Positions 42,748 to 50,181 of a stretch of DNA of 64,000 nucleotides are shown piece after piece. Under the pieces are notes generated by a model. It saw only the letters and a program-made list of their open reading frames with translations. It was not told the origin of the DNA and ran no database searches. How positions within the stretch are numbered: the first letter of the stretch is position 1; every line of letters starts with the position of its first letter. A program made the translations under genes and the position numbers. Location: NCBI RefSeq assembly GCF_025370755.1, contig NZ_JAMXFC010000025.1, forward strand, positions 1 to 64,000, read 5' to 3'. The stretch is from Laspinema sp. D2d (GTDB lineage Bacteria; Cyanobacteriota; Cyanobacteriia; Cyanobacteriales; Laspinemataceae).

Positions 42748-43011
42748 ATGGACCAAAACCACCATTATGGGGTTAAACAAATTCAGGTTGAAGAGATAGT
42801 CAATCAAATTCAAGGACTTTCGTTGGAGCAACGATTAGAACTTACGCGGCAGCTAATTAGCAAAAATGCTTCGGACATAAGAAACGATAGCTTTTTCATC
42901 CACGTCAACAAGAGCGTGGACGAAATTAGCAGCCAGTTAAAAGGCTTGCCCAAGATAGTTTGGCAGAAGCTGCTCCAGGCAGTTGCAATTTGCATCATGC
43001 CCGATAACTAG
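42748..43011 (+). CDS. Small protein, unknown
   Basis: An 87-residue protein, MDQNHHYGVKQIQVEEIVNQ, with helices LSLEQRLELTRQLISK and LPKIVWQKLLQAV. It follows the XRE gene and may be cotranscribed, perhaps an antitoxin-like or regulatory partner. I do not recognise it. Confidence 0.6.
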   Translation: MDQNHHYGVKQIQVEEIVNQIQGLSLEQRLELTRQLISKNASDIRNDSFFIHVNKSVDEISSQLKGLPKIVWQKLLQAVAICIMPDN

Positions 43012-43083
43012 CCCATACATCGCCGGTCCAACACCAACCCCTCAACCGAATTGCTTACCTTCAACCGGCGATTAGACTTTTAC

Positions 43084-43156
43084 TAAACTGTAAAGATTTT
43101 CAGTTTTATCCCTTTGGGTTTGACTCGCTATAAACTGTAAAGGTTTGCAGTTTAAA
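43084..43156. repeat. Two AAACTG...CAGTTT dyads
   Basis: TAAACTGTAAAGATTTTCAG with TTTTA (43084-43107) and TAAACTGTAAAGGTTTGCAG with TTTA (43131-43156), 47 bp apart (centre to centre). They lie ahead of the plus-strand gene run that starts at 43308 and may be an operator pair. Confidence 0.6.
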
Positions 43157-43307
43157 CCCAAATTGGTCGAAAAGTTTCTGTTGTGCTGAACAGATATTCA
43201 ATCGTTCCCTTCGTCTCCAATATGCAGTTGGCTGGGGAGGGTGAGCGTACTGGGCTACTACGCTAGAATAGAATTGGACCGCTACAGCCCACAGTAAGGA
43301 GAATCAG

Positions 43308-43742
43308 ATGCAAAGCAATCAAACGGCTCAATCTTGGCGTTATCAGGTCAATCCGTTAGCTGACGGACGCTATCGGTTGCTGGTCTGGGACAGTCTGGAT
43401 GCGTTGGGCTGGTGTTGCTTGAGCTTTGACTCGGAAGCCGAAGCGATCGCCTACGCTAACGACCTCGAACGCGACTGCGCCGATAGCCTACGGCATGGCT
43501 CCGCTTACCGCACCTGGGAAAGTTGCCCGCCTTGGTTGCTTGCCAGTTTTGCGCTGATGGATCCGAACCGGGGCGACAAGCTCTATCGAGATTGGGCGAT
43601 GGAGTGCCGTTCGTCGGAATATCTGTTGCATGACCCGCATACCAACGAAATTCAACGGTTTGAGCGCTCCGACGACCCGAGGCAGCTAGAGTCCTTGTGC
43701 GACTGGATTGACCAGGTAGAACGAGAACGGCGCAAACTTTAG
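43308..43742 (+). CDS. Protein with repeat insertion, unknown
   Basis: The 144-residue acidic protein (WRYQVNPLADGRYRLLVWDS, EAEAIAYANDLE) contains a stretch, DSLRHGSAYRTW, encoded by an inserted copy of the GGCATGGCTCCGCTTACCGC small repeat at 43480-43511, in frame. Without it the protein would read smoothly. The C-terminal part (YLLHDPHTNEIQRFERSDDP) is helical. AAGGAG precedes the ATG. It is the first of the plus-strand run. Function unknown. Confidence 0.68.
   Translation: MQSNQTAQSWRYQVNPLADGRYRLLVWDSLDALGWCCLSFDSEAEAIAYANDLERDCADSLRHGSAYRTWESCPPWLLASFALMDPNRGDKLYRDWAMECRSSEYLLHDPHTNEIQRFERSDDPRQLESLCDWIDQVERERRKL
43480..43511. repeat. Small dispersed repeat in coding sequence
   Basis: CGATAGCCTACGGCATGGCT followed by CCGCTTACCGC. 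In-frame insertion in the gene at 43308-43742. Confidence 0.72.
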
Positions 43743-43778
43743 GAAAAGAAAAGAAGAAAAGAGAAAAAACAAACAAAA

Positions 43779-43816
43779 GAGCGTTCGCAGAGGGTGAAAA
43801 CATTGGAGTAACTCTC
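43779..43816 (+). promoter_or_regulatory. Conserved gene leader, copy 1
   Basis: After an A-rich stretch (43743-43778): GAGCGTTCGCAGAGGGTGAA then AACATTGGAGTAACTCTC and ATG. First clear member of the leader family in this window. The ATG opens a 24-codon reading frame. Confidence 0.75.
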
Positions 43817-43891
43817 ATGCTCGAATTCTCGTTCATCCTAGTCGCGTTCTGGCTTTTGCCTGCCATCGCACATTGGCAACAATCTCACTAG
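43817..43891 (+). CDS. 24-residue hydrophobic peptide
   Basis: MLEFSFILVAFWLLPAIAHW, then QQSH and stop. It begins at the ATG at the end of leader copy 1 and would be a single-span membrane peptide. Leader copy 2 starts immediately after its stop. The leader is the only evidence besides the hydrophobicity, so it may be a truncated gene rather than a real peptide. Confidence 0.45.
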   Translation: MLEFSFILVAFWLLPAIAHWQQSH

Positions 43892-43927
43892 CTTCCGCAT
43901 GGGGCAGATTCATTCGAGGTCTGTCCC
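43890..43927 (+). promoter_or_regulatory. Conserved gene leader, copy 2 (diverged)
   Basis: AGCTTCCGCATGGGGCAGAT then TCATTCGAGGTCTGTCCC, directly before the GIY-YIG gene. The GAGG ribosome site is kept and the GGGTGAA core has changed to GGGCAGA. Confidence 0.55.
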
Positions 43928-44281
43928 ATGTCTTTTGTCTATCTGCTGCATTACGACCGACCGATTGGCAACCCACAACAAGCCAACGGAATGGCCCAGC
44001 ATTATCTCGGTTATACGCGCAACTTAAGCCAACGACTGCAAGACCACGCCCAAGGGAAAGGAGCCAAACTAACTGCTGCCTTTGCCGAACAAGGAATTGA
44101 GTTTGAGTGCGTGCGAGTCTGGAAAAACGGAACCCGCAGTCTGGAACGCCAACTCAAGCGGCGACATAACCATCCGCAACTGTGTCCCATCTGCAATCCA
44201 ACGCTGCAAAACCACGATAAACCACACGCGCAAAAAAGCGGTCACCGGCGCAGGGTGAAGTCGTTGGAAAAAACTAGATGA
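43928..44281 (+). CDS. GIY-YIG nuclease-like protein (small)
   Basis: A 117-residue protein: FVYLLHYDRP (GIY strand), HYLGYTRNLSQRLQDHAQGK (YIG strand, Arg and helix), AFAEQGIEFECVRVWKNGT, RSLERQLKRRHNHPQLCPIC. This is the fold of UvrC/homing-type single-domain GIY-YIG nucleases, about 90-100 residues. The last 17 residues (AQKSGHRRRVKSLEKTR) are encoded by a copy of the conserved leader (44232-44274), so the original stop seems lost and replaced. It is a candidate nuclease of a mobile or defence cassette. Confidence 0.75.
   Translation: MSFVYLLHYDRPIGNPQQANGMAQHYLGYTRNLSQRLQDHAQGKGAKLTAAFAEQGIEFECVRVWKNGTRSLERQLKRRHNHPQLCPICNPTLQNHDKPHAQKSGHRRRVKSLEKTR
44232..44274 (+). promoter_or_regulatory. 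Conserved gene leader, copy 3 (inside a gene end)
   Basis: AAAAAAGCGGTCACCGGCGC then AGGGTGAAGTCGTTGGAAAA AAC. It forms the 3' end of the GIY-YIG gene. The next ATG (44277) opens only a 7-codon frame, so the gene it once served is gone. Confidence 0.65.
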
Positions 44282-44371
44282 ATCATACACAATCGCGTTA
44301 GTTGCTGACAATTTTGTTAGGGCAATGGTTAACTGGAATTTTGGTTATCGTGATAGTCAATGCAATCGTTT

Positions 44372-44409
44372 AGGCTTTCGCGTCCGAGTGAAGTAATCGA
44401 TAGAATATC
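44372..44409 (+). promoter_or_regulatory. Conserved gene leader, copy 4
   Basis: AGGCTTTCGCGTCCGAGTGA then AGTAATCGATAGAATATC, then the ATG at 44410. Confidence 0.72.
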
Positions 44410-45060
44410 ATGCAACAACGAGCTTCTTCTCGGCTAATCCCCGGCTTTTGTGACAACGAAATACACTATTTTTGTGTCCAGTTATTGGCGCGCCAAATTA
44501 AACGTTGGCTCCGACGCGACTGTTCTCGGCAACGGATTGGTTTTACATCGCTGGACAACTACCTAAATTATGTTGCGCCCGAACGTGCCGCAGCCGCTCC
44601 CCATGTTGCCCGCGAACTCCAACGCTATCCGCAGTATGGTGATATCCAGCATATCGAACCACTGCGCCATAGTTTGCGGGTGATGTTCGGTGAGGATTTG
44701 GGTTTGGCTCCGGTGTTTCTAGCCAAATCTGACCTCTGCGCTCTAGCTGCACCTTCCCCTCGCTATTGCCAGTTTTATGAGCGCGTTATTTCCCCTCGGC
44801 TAGTCTTCTGCAACTATCGCTTAAATGGTGACAATGTGGAATGGAACTGGACCACTAACTTGGGCTTTTACTACAAGAATAACGCACAAAAATATCAAAC
44901 GCAAATACGAGAAAATAAACTCGCCAGTTATGCCCAATTACGTCGGGGAAGTCGCACAACCTGTCCGTGGGAGTTGAAAGTTTGGGGACTCAAAGAGCAA
45001 GAACAAGCAAAAATTGAACAAGCATTCGCGGTTAGTGAAACAATAGAGGAACGGTTATGA
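44410..45060 (+). CDS. Unknown protein
   Basis: A 216-residue basic protein with Trp and Tyr-rich segments: EIHYFCVQLLARQIKRWLRR, FTSLDNYLNYVAPERAAAA, FYERVISPRLVFCNYRLNGD, VEWNWTTNLGFYYKNNAQKY. No domain recognised. It follows leader copy 4 at the standard distance. The stop overlaps the start of the next gene (ATGA), so translation of the two is coupled. Confidence 0.7.
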   Translation: MQQRASSRLIPGFCDNEIHYFCVQLLARQIKRWLRRDCSRQRIGFTSLDNYLNYVAPERAAAAPHVARELQRYPQYGDIQHIEPLRHSLRVMFGEDLGLAPVFLAKSDLCALAAPSPRYCQFYERVISPRLVFCNYRLNGDNVEWNWTTNLGFYYKNNAQKYQTQIRENKLASYAQLRRGSRTTCPWELKVWGLKEQEQAKIEQAFAVSETIEERL

Positions 45061-45401
45061 ACGAATTTGGTTTTAAGATTAACCTGGATGACGAATACGA
45101 ATTTCCGAGCTTAGAATTTCAGGTCAGCCAGCCCGTCGCCATCCGTACCAACCAGCCTCCGACCCAATGGGATGTCGTCGAAGTCACCGGCATCAAACTC
45201 GACTATGCCCGTTGGCCGTTACCGCTGGATACGTTACGGTATCAGCCGAAATGGTACTACTGCGTCAAGGCGCGTGACTCTTTGCACGAACGCTGGCTTA
45301 TGGCTGAAGATTTGTGCGATATCCCGCAACTTAAAATCCTCCAAGCTCATTATCGGGCCTTAGAACGAATCCTCGACTTGGAAGCATTAATCGTTGAGTA
45401 G
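45057..45401 (+). CDS. Unknown protein
   Basis: A 114-residue acidic protein, FKINLDDEYEFPSLEFQVSQ, WDVVEVTGIKLDYARWPLPL, WYYCVKARDSLHERWLMAED, with a strand-rich core. It overlaps the preceding gene at ATGA and has no leader of its own, so the two are made together. No family recognised. Confidence 0.68.
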   Translation: MNEFGFKINLDDEYEFPSLEFQVSQPVAIRTNQPPTQWDVVEVTGIKLDYARWPLPLDTLRYQPKWYYCVKARDSLHERWLMAEDLCDIPQLKILQAHYRALERILDLEALIVE

Positions 45402-45498
45402 GTTCCTTTGTCACTTGATTATTTGGGGGATGCCCGTATTAATTGGCATCCTTCCCATTTTACGTTAGATAAAAAGGAAAAAACAATTGAAAAATTGA

Positions 45499-45534
45499 AG
45501 CTATCGCGGTGGGTAAAATTATCGAAAAAAAGCG
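45499..45534 (+). promoter_or_regulatory. Conserved gene leader, copy 5
   Basis: AGCTATCGCGGTGGGTAAAA then TTATCGAAAAAAAGCG, then ATG 45535. Preceded by an A-rich stretch (AAAAAGGAAAAAACAATTGA). Confidence 0.75.
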
Positions 45535-46059
45535 ATGAAACCACAAGCAAAAACTAGCGCAAATACTCCAACTCGCAAACCCCGTTATCGCATACCCATT
45601 GGTAGCACCAAACCCAACCGAAAACTAAACGAACTAGGACGGCAAGCTCAAAACTGGGTGATGGTTGAATGTGTCCTAACCTGGGCAAAAATGGCTCAAC
45701 AATACCAGTTATCGATTGAAGACCACATCCAGGCGGATTTGGGTGGCGACATCTTTATCTCGAAAGAACTCTACGACCGAGCCGATGGATTTGCCGAAGC
45801 CTATTCCTACAAGAAAAAAGTCTTGGAAGAATCGAACATGGACTACGACATCACCCAAGAATGGACGGCGGAAGAATGGGAGCGAATGCAGTGGGATCCG
45901 AATCTGCTAGAAGGACTCAATTACCTGTTTCATTCGGGCTTATCCGATGGCCTCTGGAACGAACAAAACTATCAACGAATCCAAGCAATCCAGCCTCAGA
46001 TTGACCCAACTCGCCTCAACCAAACACCGCCAAAACCCGACGATTACTTGACATTTTAG
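45535..46059 (+). CDS. Unknown protein
   Basis: A 174-residue protein: a basic start (KPQAKTSANTPTRKPRYRIP), then helical acidic parts (QNWVMVECVLTWAKMAQQYQ; YDITQEWTAEEWERMQWDPN) and a Pro-rich end. No domain recognised. Preceded by leader copy 5 at the usual distance. Confidence 0.65.
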   Translation: MKPQAKTSANTPTRKPRYRIPIGSTKPNRKLNELGRQAQNWVMVECVLTWAKMAQQYQLSIEDHIQADLGGDIFISKELYDRADGFAEAYSYKKKVLEESNMDYDITQEWTAEEWERMQWDPNLLEGLNYLFHSGLSDGLWNEQNYQRIQAIQPQIDPTRLNQTPPKPDDYLTF

Positions 46060-46109
46060 GACAAATTGGGCATGAAAAATTACCCAGTTTAACTAAGAAA
46101 ACTCTCGCT

Positions 46110-46148
46110 CAAATTGAATCAATCCAACAAACTAAAAAGGCAAATACC
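46110..46148 (+). promoter_or_regulatory. Conserved gene leader, possible copy 6 (weak)
   Basis: AAAACTCTCGCTCAAATTGA then ATCAATCCAACAAACT, then AAAAAGGCAAATACC and ATG 46149. The CTCTCGC and TTGAATCAAT parts match; the middle does not. Confidence 0.4.
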
Positions 46149-46619
46149 ATGACAACTGAACGCATTCAACAGACCGAATCCTTGCTCGACACTTACGGCA
46201 AACTCCGCTGGCAAAAGTATATCCTAGAACAGCAAATCCAAGAACTTGAACCCCAGGCCATCCAACAAGCCTTTGACGTGCTCTGTAACGGAGAAACGGT
46301 CAACGGCAAACGCAAAGTCTACCAAAGCACGGGCGAGTATCCTTGCAGCATCAGCCTCCAATTTCGCACCGTCAAGCCCAAACCTAGCGATGACCAAGAC
46401 CTCGAAAGCCTCGCCGAAGCGATCGCCCTCGAACAGCGCAAGGCTCAGTACCACAACGCCGATGCCCTCCAGTCCATCGAGGCGGCGATCGCTACTCTGC
46501 AAGCCAAACGTGACGAACTCTCCCAAACTGACGCAGGCCGCCAACTCCAAGCCGAGTATGCCGAGCGCGAATCGGCCCTGACCTGCAAAAAACCCAGCTT
46601 CCTAGTTCGGTTAGAATAA
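46149..46619 (+). CDS. Coiled-coil protein, unknown
   Basis: A 156-residue protein. The first third is helical (QQTESLLDTYGKLRWQKYIL; LEQQIQELEPQAIQQAFDV), with a strand insert (GKRKVYQSTGEYPCSISLQF) and a long C-terminal coiled coil (LAEAIALEQRKAQYHNADAL; IEAAIATLQAKRDELSQTDA). A structural or adapter role is likely. No name. Confidence 0.66.
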   Translation: MTTERIQQTESLLDTYGKLRWQKYILEQQIQELEPQAIQQAFDVLCNGETVNGKRKVYQSTGEYPCSISLQFRTVKPKPSDDQDLESLAEAIALEQRKAQYHNADALQSIEAAIATLQAKRDELSQTDAGRQLQAEYAERESALTCKKPSFLVRLE

Positions 46620-46647
46620 CGAGTCAACAATTAGCAATTTAATGTAT

Positions 46648-46684
46648 AGGCGTTCGCCCGGGGTGAAGTCATTGAGGAAAAGCA
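46648..46684 (+). promoter_or_regulatory. Conserved gene leader, copy 7
   Basis: AGGCGTTCGCCCGGGGTGAA then GTCATTGAGGAAAAGCA, then ATG 46685. The best copy of the 3' half (GTGAAGTCATTGAGGAAA). Confidence 0.78.
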
Positions 46685-47629
46685 ATGAAACTGATTGACG
46701 CACCCTGGGTTGAACGCGCCGGACACAAAATCTTGCAATGTCATCATCGAGGAGACCGACGCTTTTCGAGTCAACATTGCCTCGTGCGCTCGTTGGGTCG
46801 GATTGACAGCATCGCCAACCATTACCATCGCGCCAAACTGTTTGGCAACGGCAAAACCCCGCACAACGCCCTAGAGTCGAAAGACTGGGCAAATTTAGGG
46901 TTGCTGCATATTGGTTGGCGCTTGGGCGATTGGACGTTGCCAATTTGCCATGAACCGGGCCATCTCGACTGGGGAGAGCAGTACCAGATTGCCCTGTGGC
47001 TCAAGTATGTGCGAGACCATCAAGCATTAATTGAATATGCCCAGCAGTTTGACCAGTTCCAAGACGAAGAAGAGTCCCAGCTTTTGACGGCTCATATCTG
47101 GCAGACTTTAGTGAGTGATGGCCCGTTAGTCTTGCGCCGTCGTTGTCAGCCTCTGGTGCAATTGTTCGAGAATCCGCCGGTGTTGCAGATTCAAGCGCGA
47201 TTGGATTGCGATATCTACACCGGCATCATTGGCGTTCCCATCGATGACCACTATCCTCGCACGATTGCCCAAGCATTCCCTAACGCCTATCACAAATATT
47301 GTCAGCACCGTGATGCATTCACCCCGGGCAAACTGCAACTGATTCAAATCCTGGAGAATCCGCCGTTGTTCCTGGCTCATCTGGCTTTGGGCGATGATGC
47401 AGGAAGTGGAGCGATCGCTGGGCGTCTCCCAAGGAGAATCGCCTTCCAAGAATGCCTGTCCAAACTGCACCAGTTCGGCACCCAACAGCATCTGAGCGTT
47501 TACCTGCCAGCGCTGCCCATCGATGCGGCAAGTGATGCGATCGCCACGAACTGCCCCGGTGCGATTCTGTGCGACTGGCCCGAAAACGCCGGAGTCAGCG
47601 AAAGTCTAGGAAAGACGATGAAAAGATAG
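46685..47629 (+). CDS. Macro-domain-like protein, paralogue of the 62.2-kb gene
   Basis: The 314-residue protein shares with the product at 62222-63112 a conserved block: NHYHRAKLFG, then DWANLGLLHIGWRLGDWTLP, IALWLKYVRDHQALIEYAQQ, FDQFQDEEESQ. The C-terminal part (KLQLIQILENPPLFLAHLAL, ...ECLSKLHQFGTQQHLSVYLP, LPIDAASDAIA) resembles a macro domain, which binds ADP-ribose and often removes it from proteins or DNA. An inserted small repeat encodes AGSGAIAGRLPRRIAFQ inside that domain. The first block may be a substrate or partner domain. The relation to ADP-ribose is an inference from pattern. Confidence 0.62.
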   Translation: MKLIDAPWVERAGHKILQCHHRGDRRFSSQHCLVRSLGRIDSIANHYHRAKLFGNGKTPHNALESKDWANLGLLHIGWRLGDWTLPICHEPGHLDWGEQYQIALWLKYVRDHQALIEYAQQFDQFQDEEESQLLTAHIWQTLVSDGPLVLRRRCQPLVQLFENPPVLQIQARLDCDIYTGIIGVPIDDHYPRTIAQAFPNAYHKYCQHRDAFTPGKLQLIQILENPPLFLAHLALGDDAGSGAIAGRLPRRIAFQECLSKLHQFGTQQHLSVYLPALPIDAASDAIATNCPGAILCDWPENAGVSESLGKTMKR

Positions 47630-47712
47630 CACAACTCAATGAATAATTCAGGGCAAGATTAAGCGAAGAAAAAGAATTATTCAGAACTAGAAAGAAACAA
47701 AAAGCAACAAAA

Positions 47713-47751
47713 AAGCTCTCGCGTAGGGTGGAATTAACGAGGAATTGAATC
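47713..47751 (+). promoter_or_regulatory. Conserved gene leader, copy 8
   Basis: AAGCTCTCGCGTAGGGTGGA then ATTAACGAGGAATTGAATC, then ATG 47752. Preceded by AGAAACAAAAAGCAACAAAA. Confidence 0.76.
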
Positions 47752-48153
47752 ATGACTCAAGTAACTGAAAACAGCAACATTGTAAGCATCAACAAATCCG
47801 TGAAGAACAACGTGATAGACGATTCAGCACTAGGCTATGAAGTATCCGACCATGCCGAACGGTTGTATCGTCAAGTTTACTACGCAATCCGTGAAGAAGT
47901 CGGACGCATTGCCAAGGCTGGCAGCAAAGAAAAGTTTGACTGGAAAGAGTACAAACAAAACTTCGCTAAAACCTTTGGAACACCTGACAATCGCAAGTAC
48001 AGCCTCAAACAACTCCTAGAATATGCCCACCTCAAACTGGGCAAAAACCTAGAACAACTCATCGAAAGCAACCGCAAATCGTGTGAGCGTTATCAACGCT
48101 ACCAAAACCGTTTAGCCCAAGATGAAGACGTAAAAGACGAAATTCCCTACTAA
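47752..48153 (+). CDS. Unknown protein
   Basis: A 133-residue protein, mostly helical: LGYEVSDHAERLYRQVYYAI, KAGSKEKFDWKEYKQNFAKT, YSLKQLLEYAHLKLGKNLEQ. No membrane segment or signal. Leader copy 8 precedes it. Function unknown. Confidence 0.66.
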   Translation: MTQVTENSNIVSINKSVKNNVIDDSALGYEVSDHAERLYRQVYYAIREEVGRIAKAGSKEKFDWKEYKQNFAKTFGTPDNRKYSLKQLLEYAHLKLGKNLEQLIESNRKSCERYQRYQNRLAQDEDVKDEIPY

Positions 48154-48180
48154 ACCGATTGAACCAGGTGGGAGCATCAC

Positions 48181-48237
48181 CAGCTCTCGCCTGGGTTGAA
48201 ACTCATGCAATCTATTAACATCAGCGAGGTCATTCTC
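48181..48237 (+). promoter_or_regulatory. Conserved gene leader, copy 9 (with insertion)
   Basis: CAGCTCTCGCCTGGGTTGAA then ACTCATGCAATCTATTAAC, then CAGCGAGGTCATTCTC and ATG 48238. The 5' half matches well; about 20 extra bases separate it from the GAGG site. Confidence 0.6.
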
Positions 48238-48438
48238 ATGGAAAACCAACCGAATCAATCTTACCAAATGCTGGCTATTTCTGACCTGTTCATCCCTAAA
48301 TCTAACACAGCAGAAACACTGCCCGAATTCGAGTTACCCGACTGGCTTGAAGAATATGATGAGTCGATGCCCGTAGATGAAGCAACCAGCACAGCCGAAC
48401 AACGCTGGCTGGATGAACGGGACTACTACCAAGCTTAA
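48238..48438 (+). CDS. Small acidic protein, unknown
   Basis: A 66-residue acidic protein, MENQPNQSYQMLAISDLFIP, ending ERDYYQA. The ATG at 48238 was chosen by GAGG 9 bases before; the TTG at 48196 would add 14 residues encoded by the leader. No family recognised. Confidence 0.58.
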   Translation: MENQPNQSYQMLAISDLFIPKSNTAETLPEFELPDWLEEYDESMPVDEATSTAEQRWLDERDYYQA

Positions 48439-48485
48439 TCAAGCTCACTTTTGGGGTATCATGGCAGCGTCGCATAGATTCTGTC

Positions 48486-49328
48486 ATGTTTGCCCCAACC
48501 CCCGGACGTAGCGCCCCCATCCGCCGCGCTCTTAGTGTCCCGATTCGTCAATGTCTCCAATCGGGCATCATCACGCCAGACCGCACTCATTTCGATTATG
48601 GGTGCGGTTACGGATTCGATGTGGATTACCTGCAACACCAAGGCATTTGCTCGGCAGGCTATGACCCGTACCACCGACCACACGAGCGTAAACGAGCGGC
48701 AGATGTGGTGACGTTGTTGTTCGTGCTCAACGTGATTCGTGACCCGATAGAGCGCGAGGCAGTGCTGGTGGAAGCGTACCATCTCGCCCAAGAACAGTTG
48801 GTGGTGGCGATTAGCTGGGGTGAGGCGCAACCGCATTGGCGACCGGACGGGGACGGCTACCGTACCCAGTGGAACACCTTCTGCAAGTTTTATGATGCAG
48901 CCGAAATCCAAACGTTTCTATGTGCGATTCTCGGGCTATTCCCAATGCCGTTGTTGGGCGCGACAGGCGCTTACTTGGTGCCAAAACAGCATCCTGGCGA
49001 TATCCTGCAACCCCACGCCCTAACTCGCCGTCAACGTCGCCAACTGCTCAAGCACTATCAAGACGAACGGGTTCACCTCCTCGCTTCCGGCTGGGTTCCA
49101 TCTGAACAGGTCCGCTGGGATAGCATCCTCGCCAAAGGCTATCGGTATCCCAGACTGCGATCGCCTTTGCCTGACATCCCCAACCCTAACACGGGCAAAT
49201 TCAACAAAAGTTTACACGCTGGTGCAAAGGGTTCTCCCCGTCGCCGGTGGATTGAAGCGGCTCTGGCCCGTCGCGAACGGATGCGGATTCTAGCAGCCCG
49301 AATCGAGTATCTGAGTGCGATACAATAA
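48486..49328 (+). CDS. Methyltransferase, Dnd-associated type
   Basis: The 280-residue protein has a SAM-binding fold: HFDYGCGYGFDVDYLQ (motif I), AGYDPYHRPH (motif II), ADVVTLLFVLNVIRDPIER. This pattern is that of the putative methyltransferases linked to DNA phosphorothioation (TIGR04096-like), in which FDYGC...DD..YL and YVLNVIE(D/N)P are conserved. The C-terminal region is basic (FNKSLHAGAKGSPRRRWIEA). A paralogue (49523-50164) is convergent to it. No dnd genes are in the window, so the role here is not clear. Confidence 0.72.
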   Translation: MFAPTPGRSAPIRRALSVPIRQCLQSGIITPDRTHFDYGCGYGFDVDYLQHQGICSAGYDPYHRPHERKRAADVVTLLFVLNVIRDPIEREAVLVEAYHLAQEQLVVAISWGEAQPHWRPDGDGYRTQWNTFCKFYDAAEIQTFLCAILGLFPMPLLGATGAYLVPKQHPGDILQPHALTRRQRRQLLKHYQDERVHLLASGWVPSEQVRWDSILAKGYRYPRLRSPLPDIPNPNTGKFNKSLHAGAKGSPRRRWIEAALARRERMRILAARIEYLSAIQ

Positions 49329-49358
49329 CCGCAAACTAGATTTTATGTTAGTAGTGCA

Positions 49359-49559
49359 ATGTCCGACTCAATCGCCTTAGAAACTGCTGAGAATGCTCGT
49401 AAACTATTGCTGTTGACTCGCCAGGAAGTCCAGACCATTTGCACCGCATTAGAGCGCGGTCATACGCGGATTGCGTTGCAACAAAGTCAACTTGTCTTGG
49501 CTAAACTTGATGCAGCCCTGGCTCATTTGCCACCGATGCTTTTGCAACCGGAAGATTGA
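49359..49559 (+). CDS. Small helical protein, unknown
   Basis: A 66-residue protein, SIALETAENARKLLLLTRQE, HTRIALQQSQLVLAKLDAAL, AHLPPMLL, almost entirely helix. It lies 30 bp after the methyltransferase gene and overlaps the end of the convergent methyltransferase gene by 37 bp. Possibly a partner of the preceding enzyme. Confidence 0.55.
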   Translation: MSDSIALETAENARKLLLLTRQEVQTICTALERGHTRIALQQSQLVLAKLDAALAHLPPMLLQPED

Positions 49560-50164
49560 CGGATGAGCGCTCGTAATCGTCGTTGCTGTACGAGGGATAA
49601 CCGCTGCTTTTCGTTGTGCAGCAACCTGATAAGTTGATAGTAATTGTCCAGTTCGATGGCCGGGTCATCCTTGAGACAGCAGGCTAAATCATCGCCCAAC
49701 CGTCGCGGGAGTCGGCCTGTCACGCTTTCGAGAAGTGCATAGAATTCGTCCGTTTCAAAGGCACGATTGAAGCAGTAGCGTGAGTTGAGTCGTCCGTCCG
49801 CGTAGGCTGTCCCGGTCTGCTTGACACAACGAGGTAATGCGATTAGTAATGCTTTGGTGCAAAGCTGCCAAGAATTCGCCAACAACTCGCGTCGTTCTTG
49901 TGGATTCTCGATGACGTTCAAGACATAGTTAAGGCTGACAATATCGGGACGATGGCAACAACCACAACATAGGGGATAATAGTACAAATCCCAGCCATAA
50001 GCCCGATAACCCATCTGCCGCAACTGATTGAAGTCGGCTCCCACTCCGCAGCCGATATCGAGCAAATAATCGTCCCGCGTCAGAATTCCTTGGGCAATGG
50101 CTTGGCGGAAGAGTGGCGCTAGTTTGTTCTTGGCCCGGGCAGCCAGATGTCGGTTGATTTGCAC
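49523..50164 (-). CDS. Methyltransferase, Dnd-associated type (second)
   Basis: The 213-residue protein has the same SAM motifs as its convergent neighbour: LLDIGCGVGADFNQLRQMGY, AYGWDLYYYP, and PDIVSLNYVLNVIENPQERR. The central part has CCGCC, five Cys in a short stretch. The start is GTG 50164; no better ATG is near. It is shorter than the 280-residue relative and lacks its basic C-terminus. The two may methylate related targets. Confidence 0.72.
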   Translation of the reverse strand: MQINRHLAARAKNKLAPLFRQAIAQGILTRDDYLLDIGCGVGADFNQLRQMGYRAYGWDLYYYPLCCGCCHRPDIVSLNYVLNVIENPQERRELLANSWQLCTKALLIALPRCVKQTGTAYADGRLNSRYCFNRAFETDEFYALLESVTGRLPRRLGDDLACCLKDDPAIELDNYYQLIRLLHNEKQRLSLVQQRRLRALIRQSSGCKSIGGK

Positions 50165-50181
50165 AGGTTAGCTCACTCTCA

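Noticed and set aside
46621-46943. Minus-strand frame opposite the start of the macro-like gene
   Set aside because: Shadow of the plus-strand gene and of leader copy 7.
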